The translations under genes and the position numbers were made by a program. DNA of 25,621 bases from an uncultured bacterium (GTDB lineage: Bacteria; Actinomycetota; Coriobacteriia; Coriobacteriales; Coriobacteriaceae): positions 1-25,621 of the forward strand of contig CAJMPE010000005.1 of NCBI GenBank assembly GCA_905215275.1, read 5' to 3'. Under the pieces are notes generated by a model, which saw only the letters and a list, made by a program, of their open reading frames with translations, ran no database searches and was not told the origin of the DNA. Below are positions 7,624-16,211 of this stretch, one piece after another (position 1 is the first letter of the stretch; each line of letters opens with the position of its first letter).

Positions 7624-8997
7624 CTACTCGTCGCCATCGTGCGGATCCGCAGAGCCCGCACCCGACGCCGCCGGCTTCTCCGCCGAGGACTCGGAATCCT
7701 TCTTATCGGTTTCGGCCGGAGCGATCACGCGAATGAGCGAGATGCGCTGGCCACGCATCGACTGTACCTTGAACTTGTACCCCGCGACCTCAAACACCTC
7801 TCCGATGTCGGGCACCGAGTCGCAAAGCTCCAAAATCCAGCCGGCGATGGTCTCATAATCATCGCTTTCCTCGAGCGGCCAACCAAGCTCAATCGCGTCA
7901 TCGCACGAAAAACGCCCATCGACAAGCCACTCACGGCGCGAAAGGCGCGTGAGGTACTTGTTGTCGGGGTCGAACTCGTCCTCGATCTCGCCGACAATCT
8001 CCTCGACGATATCTTCGATGGTGATGATGCCGGCCGTGCCGCCGTACTCGTCCACGACGACCACGATCTGGTCGTGCGAGGTCTGCATCTCGGACAGCAG
8101 CGGCAGGATGTCCTTGGTATCGGGCACAAAGGTGGCATCGCGCAGATAATCGGCGATGGGCTGGTCACCCTTGCCGTCGAGCGCGGGCTGGATCAGGTCC
8201 TTGATGTGCGCGATGCCGGCGACGTTGTCGGGATCCTCGTGATAGACGGGGATGCGGCTGAAGCCGGTCTGGCGCATGGTGGACAGCACGTCGGCGACCG
8301 TCTCGTCGTCCTCGCACATGGTGGTGTCCACGCGCGGCACCATGACCTCGCGAGCCACGGTGTCGCCCAGGTCGAAGATCTCGTGGATCATGCGCTTTTC
8401 CTCGTCGAGCAGGTCGTCCTGCTCCGAGACCATGTACTTGATCTCTTCCTCCGAGACGTTTTGGCGGTCGTCGGCGCTCTTGATGCGCAGGATGCGGGCC
8501 AGGCCATCGGAGCAGGCACCGGTCAGCCACACGAGCGGGCGGGCGATCTTTTGGAACACGGAAAGCGGCCCCACGACCTGCTTGGATACGCCCTCGGCGT
8601 TAGCGAGGCCGATGCGTTTGGGCACGAGCTCGCCGATCACGATGGACACAAAGGCGACGGCGACGGTGATGATGACCGGCGCCAGGCCGCGCGCGATGGC
8701 GGAAAGCGGCGCGATGCCAAAGCTCATGAGCCACGTGGCGAGCGGGTCGGACAGGCTCGTCGACGCGACGGCGGATGAGGCAAAGCCCACGAGCGTGATG
8801 GCGACCTGGATGGTGGCCAACAGCTGATCGGAGTCGGCGGCGAGCTGGACGGCGCGCTCGGCGCGCTTATCGCCCTCCTCGGCATCGTGCTCCAACACGG
8901 CGCGCTTAGCCGTGGTGAGAGCCATCTCGGACATGGAGAAGTAGCCGTTGATAAGCGTCAGGACAAGCGTGGTAATAAGGGAGATGGTTATGTCCAT
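7624..8997 (-). CDS. CorC/HlyC (CNNM-type) transporter
   Basis: A 457-residue membrane protein of the CNNM/CorC family, linked to Mg2+ (and possibly Co2+) efflux or homeostasis. The DUF21 membrane domain spans about 1-195 and begins with the typical NGYFSMSEMALTTA (17-30) and IGELVPKRIG (121-130). A CBS pair follows at about 213-340 (REVMVPRVD, then VVDEYGGTAGIITIEDIVEE), and the C-terminal CorC_HlyC domain spans about 350-425. A Ser/Glu/Ala-rich 30-residue tail ends the protein. The length is normal. The start is ATG at 8995-8997; the nearest GGAGGT lies about 14 bases away, which is long. It is upstream of the CphA-N-like gene, in the same direction. Confidence 0.92.
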   Translation of the reverse strand: MDITISLITTLVLTLINGYFSMSEMALTTAKRAVLEHDAEEGDKRAERAVQLAADSDQLLATIQVAITLVGFASSAVASTSLSDPLATWLMSFGIAPLSAIARGLAPVIITVAVAFVSIVIGELVPKRIGLANAEGVSKQVVGPLSVFQKIARPLVWLTGACSDGLARILRIKSADDRQNVSEEEIKYMVSEQDDLLDEEKRMIHEIFDLGDTVAREVMVPRVDTTMCEDDETVADVLSTMRQTGFSRIPVYHEDPDNVAGIAHIKDLIQPALDGKGDQPIADYLRDATFVPDTKDILPLLSEMQTSHDQIVVVVDEYGGTAGIITIEDIVEEIVGEIEDEFDPDNKYLTRLSRREWLVDGRFSCDDAIELGWPLEESDDYETIAGWILELCDSVPDIGEVFEVAGYKFKVQSMRGQRISLIRVIAPAETDKKDSESSAEKPAASGAGSADPHDGDE

Positions 8998-9104
8998 CGG
9001 GAGTTTCTCGAACCTCCAAGATTCGGGACGTTAAGGTAAAACGTTGATGGCGGATACGGCAATTGCGCCGGTCGCCCGTGCGAGCGGGGCCGTGGACGCG
9101 GTCG

Positions 9105-9788
9105 CTAGATTACGAAGAGGATCACCGCCATGAACTGGAAGATGCTGCCGGCGAGCACCCACAAGTGGAAAACACTGTGCAGATAGCGCACGTTTTTGGC
9201 GATATAGAACGGCACACCCACGGTATAGCACACGCCGCCGACGGCGAGCAGGGCAAGCGCGACGGGGTTCAGCAGCGCCACGAGCTCGGGCAGCTTAAAG
9301 ACAACGAGCCAGCCCATCAGCAGGTAGACCAGGCCGCTTACCCAGTGCGGCTGACGCTCGCGCAAAAAGCACTCGAGCGCGATGCCGATGATGGCGATGG
9401 CCCACACGGCAAAGAACAGCATAGGGCCGCCGTCGTTTGCAAGCGTGATGAGGCAAAACGGCGTATAGCTGCCGGCTATGAGTAGGTAGATGCAGCTGTG
9501 GTCGATGATGCGAAACACGCGCTTGGCGCGCGCGGGCTGAATCGCGTGATAGAGCGTGGAGGCCAGATATTCGAGAATGATGCTGACGCCATAGACAATC
9601 GCCGCGGCCATGTGGGCCGGGCCTCCGCCGCGCAGGGCAGCGAATACGATCAGGAGCACCAGGCCCGCGATACCCAGCAGGCAGCCGACACCATGGGTGA
9701 CGGAGTTCATGATCTCCTCGCCCACCGTGTAGTGTGGAACGGCCGCGGTCTTGGGTCGCGGCTTAGAACTGTCGCTCGAATCGGACAT
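9105..9788 (-). CDS. Haemolysin III/PAQR family membrane protein
   Basis: A 227-residue protein with seven predicted helices belonging to the HlyIII (YqfA/PAQR) family, zinc-dependent membrane proteins related to adiponectin receptors, proposed to act on membrane lipids. Family motifs are present: NSVTHG near the first helix, STLYH in helix 2, DHSCIYLLIAGSYTP, and HSVFH near the last helix; these provide the three Zn-binding histidines of the family. A short hydrophilic N-terminus precedes helix 1. A frame extends to a TTG at 9806, but ATG at 9786-9788 is preferred because GGAGG sits 11 bases upstream of it and would lie inside the longer frame. It is divergent from the hydrolase at 9975. Confidence 0.9.
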   Translation of the reverse strand: MSDSSDSSKPRPKTAAVPHYTVGEEIMNSVTHGVGCLLGIAGLVLLIVFAALRGGGPAHMAAAIVYGVSIILEYLASTLYHAIQPARAKRVFRIIDHSCIYLLIAGSYTPFCLITLANDGGPMLFFAVWAIAIIGIALECFLRERQPHWVSGLVYLLMGWLVVFKLPELVALLNPVALALLAVGGVCYTVGVPFYIAKNVRYLHSVFHLWVLAGSIFQFMAVILFVI

Positions 9789-9895
9789 GCCGGTTACATC
9801 CTCCAACGTAAAGAGTTCTCAACACTATATCAAAGCGTCTGGGTGCGTGCGAAATTTGCACCTTACGTGACCCTTTGTTTACCCATTCTTTGTTT

Positions 9896-9954
9896 GTTGA
9901 CGTATCAACGGCGAACGTCCATAATGCGCTTTCATTAAATGTTGATGTATTAAC
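9896..9954 (+). promoter_or_regulatory. Promoter with two putative operator copies for the hydrolase gene
   Basis: A sigma-70-like promoter is visible: TTGACG (9897-9902), 17-base spacer, CATAAT (9920-9925). Two copies of a 14-base dyad, GTTGACGTATCAAC (9896-9909) and GTTGATGTATTAAC (9941-9954), flank it, with centres 45 bases apart. The first covers the -35 box and the second lies downstream of the likely start point. This layout fits a repressor such as a TetR-type dimer. AGGAGA at 9962-9967 is the ribosome site of the hydrolase. Confidence 0.7.
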
Positions 9955-9974
9955 ATCTTATAGGAGAATACCGC

Positions 9975-10940
9975 ATGGCTCAAAACGCACGTTCCCATCG
10001 AAAGCTCAAGATAGCCGGCATCGTTGCGCTGGTGGTTGTCGTTGCGCTGCTCGGATTTGCCGGCAACTTTTTGTTTGACTTTGCCCTGAACCCCCAAGCG
10101 CCGTACACCATGAAGATGATGCAGGATAGCAAGAACGAAAAAGAAGGTGAGCAGCCGGATGCCGAGGACACCGAGGCGCGGGCGTGGTTTAAAGAGAACC
10201 GCGAGAGCAGCAGCCTCACCGCAGATGACGGAACCGAGCTTGCCGCTTGGTATTTTGCCGCGTCGGAGAGCACGCACGACTACGCCGTCTGCCTGCATGG
10301 ATATACCAACGAGCCCATCGGTATGGCCCGATACGTCAAGCGATTCCACGACCGCGGCATGAACGTACTCGCACCCGCCGCCCGCGCCCACGAGCGCTCC
10401 GGCGGCGACTATATCGGCATGGGCTGGCCCGAGCGGCTCGACATCGTCGCATGGATCGAGCGAATCGTTCAGGCTGACCCCGAGGCGCGCATCCTGGTCT
10501 TTGGCGAGTCGATGGGTGCGGCAACCGCCATGAACGTCGCGGGGGAATCTCTGCCTGCAAACGTGAAATGCATTATCGAGGACTGCGGTTATACGAGTGT
10601 TTGGGACGAGTTTTCTCTGCAGCTCAAGGACGTGTTCGGCCTGCCCAGCTTTCCCTTGCTCGATGTAGCAAACTTGGTATGCAACGTGCGCGCGGGCTAC
10701 GACTTTCATAGGGCGAGCAGTGTGGAGCAACTCAAACACGCGACGGTTCCCATGCTGTTTATCCACGGCGACCAGGACACCTTTGTGCCGTACGACATGC
10801 TCGACCAAAACTACGAGGCGTGCGCCAGCAAGGTCAAGCAAAAGCTCACCATCCACGGCGCCACCCACGCCAAGAGCGCGCAAATTGACCCCGAGCTCTA
10901 CTGGAGCACAGTCAACAACTTCCTCGACGAGTATTTTTAG
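9975..10940 (+). CDS. Alpha/beta hydrolase, membrane-anchored
   Basis: A 321-residue serine hydrolase with an uncleaved signal anchor (about 11-35), so the catalytic part faces outside the cell. The core has HGY (108-110) as the oxyanion region, the nucleophile elbow GESMG with Ser179, the acid in HGDQDTFVP (Asp268 most likely), and the final His298 in GATHAKS. This matches the BAAT/AXE1-like or DUF1749-like alpha/beta hydrolases often annotated as lysophospholipase or acyl esterase; the substrate cannot be told. ATG at 9975 follows AGGAGA. It is a single-gene unit with its own promoter and operator-like repeats, and is followed by a bidirectional terminator. Triad assignment is from motif pattern. 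Confidence 0.9.
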   Translation: MAQNARSHRKLKIAGIVALVVVVALLGFAGNFLFDFALNPQAPYTMKMMQDSKNEKEGEQPDAEDTEARAWFKENRESSSLTADDGTELAAWYFAASESTHDYAVCLHGYTNEPIGMARYVKRFHDRGMNVLAPAARAHERSGGDYIGMGWPERLDIVAWIERIVQADPEARILVFGESMGAATAMNVAGESLPANVKCIIEDCGYTSVWDEFSLQLKDVFGLPSFPLLDVANLVCNVRAGYDFHRASSVEQLKHATVPMLFIHGDQDTFVPYDMLDQNYEACASKVKQKLTIHGATHAKSAQIDPELYWSTVNNFLDEYF

Positions 10941-10977
10941 GCAAAAAGCAACGTCTGGGGCTTTATCTGACCCCCTA

Positions 10978-11109
10978 TTTTCGGAAGTGCGGGGAAAATC
11001 TCGGGAAGCTCGACCAGACCACAGTTTTACCAACAATTTATCAGGGGTTTTGTTGCCAAAAATCGGTTTGTGGTCGGCGGTATTCGATTTTTCACCGCAC
11101 TTCCGAAAA
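10978..11109. repeat. Nested palindromic element, 131 bp
   Basis: Terminal 15-bp perfect inverted repeats (10978-10992 and 11095-11109, arm TTTTCGGAAGTGCGG) enclose further nested pairs: GAAAATC near 10994 with GATTTTT near 11086, GACCACA (11017-11023) with TGTGGTC (11069-11075), and CCAACAA (11030-11036) with TTGTTG (11050-11055). The element can fold into one long hairpin. It has no coding capacity and sits between convergent genes. It resembles a MITE-like or REP-type element. Confidence 0.65.
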
Positions 11110-11144
11110 GCCGCCCGCGGGCACTGTGCTCACGGGCGGCTTTT
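11106..11144. terminator. Bidirectional terminator between convergent genes
   Basis: A 12-bp stem (11106-11117 with 11133-11144, arm AAAAGCCGCCCG) is flanked by A4 on one side and T4 on the other, so it can end transcripts from both directions. It lies between the hydrolase (plus) and the DUF362 gene (minus). Its left arm begins in the last bases of the palindromic element. Confidence 0.85.
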
Positions 11145-11191
11145 GCTAACGTTGCGCTACAAATGCGCTTGTTTTGTCCAATAGCTAGGCG

Positions 11192-12397
11192 CTACTTGAC
11201 CTCGATGAGCTCGTACTCGCTCGTGCCCAGGCCGATTTTTTCGGCGTGCGCGATGCACGCGCGCCAGTCGGTGTCGGGATGCGTGATGCAGAAGGGGTCG
11301 CGCGCCTGCTCGCCCTCCAGATGCTCGTGATTGTGCTCCATCTTGGCCGCGCTATCGGTGAGCTCGGTGTTGGGCAGCGGCTCGGATGCCATGACGGCAT
11401 CGGCGCAGGCCTGGTCGATGGCGACCGGGTCGAAGCTCGCGAACATGCCGATGTCGTTGACGATAGGCGTGTCGTTTTCGGGATGGCAATCGCAGTTGGG
11501 GCTGATATCCATGGCAAGCGAGATATGGAAGTTCGGGCGGCCGTCGACGACGGCCTTGGTGTACTCGGCGATCTTGCAGTTGAGCACGTCGGCCGCGGCT
11601 TCATAGCCGGGCTTGATGGCGTCCTGGTTGCACACGCCGATGCAGCGGCCGCAGCCCACGCAGCGATCGTGGTCGATGGCAGCCACGTGCACCGTGCGAG
11701 TAGCGCCGTTGGCAAGCTCGCGCTCGCGGGTGTCGTCGAACGAGATAGCGTTGTGCGCGCAGATTTTCTCGCAGGCATGGCAGCCAACGCAGTGCTCGGT
11801 CGCGACGTTCGGCTTGCCGGCGGCATGCTGCTCCATCTTGCCGGCACGGCTGCCGCCGCCCATGCCCAGGTTCTTCATGGCGCCGCCAAAGCCGGCCTGC
11901 TCATGGCCTTTAAAGTGGGTGAGGCTGATCACAATATCGGCGTCCATGAGTGCCTGACCGATCTTGGCCTCGTGCACGTACTCGCCGCCCTCGACCGGGA
12001 CGAGCGCCTCGTCGGTGCCCTTGAGGCCGTCGGCGATGATGATCTGGCAGCCCGTGGCATACGGGGTAAAGCCGTTCTGGTAGGCGGTGTCGATGTGCTC
12101 GAGCGCGTTTTTGCGGCTACCGACATAGAGCGTGTTGCAGTCGGTGAGGAAGGGCTTGCCGCCCAGCTCCTTCACGACATCCGCGACGGCGCGGGCGTAG
12201 TTGGGACGCAAAAAACTCAGGTTGCCCAGCTCGCCAAAGTGAATCTTGATAGCAACGAACTTGTTCTCAAAGTCGATCTGCTCAATACCGGCGCGGCGAA
12301 TGAGGCGCTTGAGCTTGTCGAGCTGGCTCTCGCGAGCATGCGTGCGCAGGTTCGTAAAGTACACCTTGGCGGGTGCGGCGGGTGCGGCTGCGGTCAT
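11192..12397 (-). CDS. DUF362 protein with two 4Fe-4S motifs
   Basis: A 401-residue cytoplasmic protein. The N-terminal and middle part is the DUF362 domain (about 10-190, with VAIKIHFGE at 48-56 and HFKGHEQAGFGGAMKNLGMG at 161-180). It is followed by a ferredoxin-type pair of clusters: CVGCHACEKIC (203-213) and CVGCGRCIGVC (246-256). An extra CDCH (302-305) lies downstream. DUF362 proteins occur in anaerobes and are thought to take part in electron transfer or iron-sulfur chemistry; no reaction is established. The length is usual. ATG at 12395-12397 begins a short Ala/Pro-rich leader. The gene stands alone, bounded by a bidirectional terminator and a repeat element. Confidence 0.9.
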   Translation of the reverse strand: MTAAAPAAPAKVYFTNLRTHARESQLDKLKRLIRRAGIEQIDFENKFVAIKIHFGELGNLSFLRPNYARAVADVVKELGGKPFLTDCNTLYVGSRKNALEHIDTAYQNGFTPYATGCQIIIADGLKGTDEALVPVEGGEYVHEAKIGQALMDADIVISLTHFKGHEQAGFGGAMKNLGMGGGSRAGKMEQHAAGKPNVATEHCVGCHACEKICAHNAISFDDTRERELANGATRTVHVAAIDHDRCVGCGRCIGVCNQDAIKPGYEAAADVLNCKIAEYTKAVVDGRPNFHISLAMDISPNCDCHPENDTPIVNDIGMFASFDPVAIDQACADAVMASEPLPNTELTDSAAKMEHNHEHLEGEQARDPFCITHPDTDWRACIAHAEKIGLGTSEYELIEVK

Positions 12398-12439
12398 AGA
12401 TCTATCCCCTCGGTCTATATGGCGTTACAGACATAAGAG

Positions 12440-12471
12440 GATGGTACCCGCTGAAGTAGGGTCAAAGTCAA
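12440..12471 (-). promoter_or_regulatory. Weak promoter candidate for the DUF362 gene
   Basis: On the minus strand TTGACT (12466-12471) could be a -35 box about 70 bases before the start codon, followed by an imperfect ACCC/GGGT dyad near 12443-12461. No good -10 sits at 17 bases, so either the spacer is long, as at MerR-type promoters, or this is not the promoter. Confidence 0.25.
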
Positions 12472-12482
12472 GCGCGAAACCC

Positions 12483-12516
12483 AGTCGTTGGGGACGTTCT
12501 TAAATGACTACTCTTG
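12483..12516 (-). repeat. GGGGAC palindromic repeat, copy 2 (supplies a stop codon)
   Basis: The plus strand has AGTCGTTGGGGACGTTCTTA followed by AATGACTACTCTTGG. The latter matches the stretch near 16155-16168 with one change. The permease gene ends inside it, its last codons CAA GAG TAG belonging to the element. Confidence 0.7.
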
Positions 12517-15174
12517 GACTTTGAGGGCTTCGGCCAGACTGACGCGCTTGATGGAGCGCGTGTGTAGCAGCGCCACGACCAGGTAGGTCGCAAAGCCAAT
12601 GCCGACACATGCGGCCATGGACCAAGCGGGCACGTAGATCTCGATATTGCCGTTGTAGGCGAGCAGCATCGAGCGGAAGATGGCCGTGAGCGAGCCGATG
12701 ATCAATGGCAGGCTCAGCACGAGCGACGCCACCACGCACAGCGTGATCGAGCGGATGTACAGATGCGAGATCTCGCCATCTCGATAGCCAAAGACTTTCA
12801 TGTAGCTGATCGACCGGGCGCTATGGTCGATAACGGCCTTGGTCAGCAGGTACATAAACAGCAGGAAGATAAACACCGCGAGCCCGATCATCATTCCGAT
12901 CATTTTGCTCATCATGCCGATGAACTGGTCGCCCACGGCGCGCATGTCGTCGGGCGTGGTGTCGCCGGCAAAGTAACGAGCATCGAGGTCGAGCTTCTCG
13001 TCGCTCACATAGCCGTTAAAGTAGGCGGCGTCGTTGTCGAACAGCTCGTTAAAGTCGTCGATACTCATATAGATATTCATGTCCGACTTGGAGCCCCAGG
13101 CACAGTCCTTGCCCGCGTACTCAAAGGAATAATGCTCGCCCTCGTACTTGTCGCTGAGCGTGACCTTCTGGCCCTCGCTCCAGCCAAACTTATCGAGCAG
13201 ACCGCCGCCAAAGACGACGCGTCCGTCGCCGACGTTGAGGTCTTTCCAATAGCGCGAATCGGATGAAATGCCGTAGACGGAAATCGTCTCCTCGCCATTT
13301 CCATCGCCGCGGTCGCATTGCAGCTGGTAAACGGCATATTTCTCGGCCTGTGCGATTGTGCCCGCGCCGTTGTCGGTCGTATTGACCGGGTGGATATCGT
13401 CGTTGTCAGTGTCGATCTTAGAGGCCTTGTCGATCAGGCCGATGGCCTCATCGCGGTCGCAGCCCAAGGTAGCGGCAAGGTCGTCGAGACGTACGTAGAG
13501 CGCATCCTTCTTGTCCTGGACCTTGGCGAGCGCGTCCTGCGCCGCGGCCAGGCTCTCGGCAGACGGAGATGCGGTCGCGGCATCGGCTGCCGCCTGCGCC
13601 GCATCGGCCGCATCGTCAAGCTCGTCATCGGCATCCTGGGCGGCGGAAAGCAGCGCGCCGTCAACCGACTGCAAGCGCTCGAGTGCCGACCACTGCTCGC
13701 GCTCCTCGGCGGTGCCCTCGAGCTCCAGCGGCGCCTTGAGCGTGTACTGGTGCTCGGCGACCAGGCTTGTCTCGAGGTTGTCGGCGTAGTGCGTCATCGT
13801 GGGCAAAATCGCCAGGCCAAAGAGCAGCAGCAGCGAGGCGAACGCAATGCCCACGAAGAGCGTGGCGAAGTTGCCCAGATTGCGCAGGAAGATACGCAAG
13901 CGGAAGCGGGAAACAAAACCCATGCGCTCCGGCAGCTGCAGGCCGCGCTTGGTGCCCGATTTGCCGCTCGCCTCGTGACGAAGGAATTGCAACGGCGTCT
14001 TGCCCATCTTGCGAAGCAGGCCCACCAGCGTGATGAGGATGAGCGCGGCGGCGGGAACCACGGCGCACTTCACAAAGATCTCCCAGCTCCAGTACACCTG
14101 GAAGGGCGGCAGGCTGTACGAACCGTAATAGAGGCTGCGCATGGGCTCGGTAAAGAACACAACGCCGAGTGCAGTGCCCAAAAGCGCCGCGAGCACACCC
14201 ACGATGGCGGGAAGCGCCAGGTAGTGGAGTACAATCTCGCGACGACGATAGCCGCTGGCGAGCAGCGTGCCGATGATGGCGCTCTCCTCCTCGATGGTCG
14301 CGTCGGTAAGGACCACAAAGACGAACGCCATAATCGCGATAATAATGTCGAGCAGCGTCATCCACATCATGGAGTCGCCGTCCACGTCGTCGCGCGCATA
14401 GCCAATGCCCTGATTGGAATCGGCGTCGATGAGGTCATCCACGCGCGCATGGGCATCGGTCAGTGCCTCGACCATATCCTGCTCCGCATCGATGCGATCC
14501 GCAGTGGGGAGGTCGCGATCGGTAAAGGTAAAGGAGTAGGTGTAGGCAGGCGCGCCGCCGGCATCCTCGAGCGCGGCAAAGCCGGCGTCGGTGACCTCGG
14601 CCACGCCATAGGTGATGGTGTTCACCGTAAAGTCCGAATTGTTGAGGAACAGCGCCTGGCTGTCGGGCTGGGTCATGATGCCGCAGATGGTGTAGGTGCG
14701 CCCCTCGAGCTCGACCTTATCGCCCACGGCGAGGTCGTTGTTGGTGGCAAAAACGCGGTCGATTGCTACCTCGTCGTCCGCCTTGGGCTCCTTGCCCTCA
14801 CAGTAGGACGCGATATCGACCTTGGTGCGGTGCGCATAGGTGCGCAGCGTGCGCTTGGTGCCGTCGTCGCCGGCGGTCTTTTTGATGATGGCGTCGATGG
14901 AGAAATTCTTGTAGAGCGTGACGCCGCCGACGTCATCGGCTGCATCCTCGGCTGCCTTGAGCTGGTCTTTGGTGGCCTCGAAGGAGGTGGTCACGCGGCC
15001 GTCCTCAATCGTGTACGCATCGCGCATGTCGTCGATAAGGCAACCGACGGAATGCGCCGCGAGCAAAAAGCCCGAGGTGAGAGCGATGCTTCCGCACATA
15101 AGCAAAAAGATGCCCAGGTACTTGCCGATATTGCGGCGCAGCTCGCGCGGGAGACGTTTTGCGAGAGGTGTCAT
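12508..15174 (-). CDS. FtsX-like ABC transporter permease (MacB-type), large
   Basis: An 888-residue permease with two FtsX units. Helix 1 is near 15-40, the first FtsX unit spans about 270-395, a further helix lies near 435-460, and the second FtsX unit spans about 755-880. Large extracytoplasmic parts lie between: a MacB periplasmic-core-like region after helix 1 and a second domain before the last unit. The second contains an Ala/Asp-rich, probably coiled-coil stretch (about 505-590). Such proteins work with a MacB/LolD-type ATPase in mechanotransmission or in export of lipids, peptides or antimicrobials, not in classical transport across the membrane. The ATPase lies 8 bases upstream. ATG at 15172-15174 is preferred over a TTG five codons upstream that overlaps the ATPase stop. 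Its last codons lie inside a repeat element. Confidence 0.9.
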   Translation of the reverse strand: MTPLAKRLPRELRRNIGKYLGIFLLMCGSIALTSGFLLAAHSVGCLIDDMRDAYTIEDGRVTTSFEATKDQLKAAEDAADDVGGVTLYKNFSIDAIIKKTAGDDGTKRTLRTYAHRTKVDIASYCEGKEPKADDEVAIDRVFATNNDLAVGDKVELEGRTYTICGIMTQPDSQALFLNNSDFTVNTITYGVAEVTDAGFAALEDAGGAPAYTYSFTFTDRDLPTADRIDAEQDMVEALTDAHARVDDLIDADSNQGIGYARDDVDGDSMMWMTLLDIIIAIMAFVFVVLTDATIEEESAIIGTLLASGYRRREIVLHYLALPAIVGVLAALLGTALGVVFFTEPMRSLYYGSYSLPPFQVYWSWEIFVKCAVVPAAALILITLVGLLRKMGKTPLQFLRHEASGKSGTKRGLQLPERMGFVSRFRLRIFLRNLGNFATLFVGIAFASLLLLFGLAILPTMTHYADNLETSLVAEHQYTLKAPLELEGTAEEREQWSALERLQSVDGALLSAAQDADDELDDAADAAQAAADAATASPSAESLAAAQDALAKVQDKKDALYVRLDDLAATLGCDRDEAIGLIDKASKIDTDNDDIHPVNTTDNGAGTIAQAEKYAVYQLQCDRGDGNGEETISVYGISSDSRYWKDLNVGDGRVVFGGGLLDKFGWSEGQKVTLSDKYEGEHYSFEYAGKDCAWGSKSDMNIYMSIDDFNELFDNDAAYFNGYVSDEKLDLDARYFAGDTTPDDMRAVGDQFIGMMSKMIGMMIGLAVFIFLLFMYLLTKAVIDHSARSISYMKVFGYRDGEISHLYIRSITLCVVASLVLSLPLIIGSLTAIFRSMLLAYNGNIEIYVPAWSMAACVGIGFATYLVVALLHTRSIKRVSLAEALKVQE

Positions 15175-15182
15175 GGCGCCGC

Positions 15183-15896
<714 letters not shown>

Positions 15897-15917
15897 GCTA
15901 TCCCCCATTGTTAGCCT

Positions 15918-15950
15918 TGTACTACTTTATGAGGGTAATAGTAAACCTTG
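15918..15950 (-). promoter_or_regulatory. Possible regulated promoter of the FtsX-type ABC operon
   Basis: On the minus strand TTTACT can serve as -35, with TACAAG 18 bases later as -10, about 25 bases before the ATPase start. A short dyad, TACTA (15920-15924 on plus) with TAGTA (15939-15943), lies across it and could be an operator. Both boxes are imperfect. Confidence 0.3.
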
Positions 15951-15987
15951 GCGAACTATTTTTGGGCGAGAGCGGGGTTTTGTTTCA

Positions 15988-16206
15988 GACTAGTCATTGG
16001 GGACGTTCTTAAATGACTAGTCGCTGGGGACACTCTTTCGCCGCCCGGCAGTTGGGGACGTTCCTTTCCTACCGGCAGTCCTTGCCAGCACGGCCGGCGA
16101 GCCGGCAAGTCAGCAAAGACTGTCCCCGATGACTAGTCGTTTAAGTCTGTCCCCAATGACCACTCTTGGTCGTTTAAGTCTGTCCCCAATGAGTACCCAA
16201 TGACTA
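15988..16206. repeat. Cluster of GGGGAC/GTCCCC palindromic repeats
   Basis: This gene-free stretch holds several copies of one family. 15988-15998 and 16012-16022 form an 11-bp inverted repeat (GACTAGTCATT) around GGGGACGTTCTTA. Further GGGGAC units lie at 16026 and 16054; inverse GTCCCC units lie at 16122, 16149 and 16182, with CGTTTAAGTCTGTCCCCAAT occurring twice (16138-16157 and 16171-16190). A composite hairpin at about 16050-16128 has GC-rich inner arms (CTTGCC with GGCAAG). The pattern is REP-like; in other bacteria such repeats are mobilised by a REP-associated tyrosine transposase, not present here. Confidence 0.8.
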
Positions 16207-16211
16207 GGTGG

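Noticed and set aside
6478..8778. 766-codon plus-strand ORF
   Set aside because: Spans several well-supported minus-strand genes in their antisense frame; no domain is visible.
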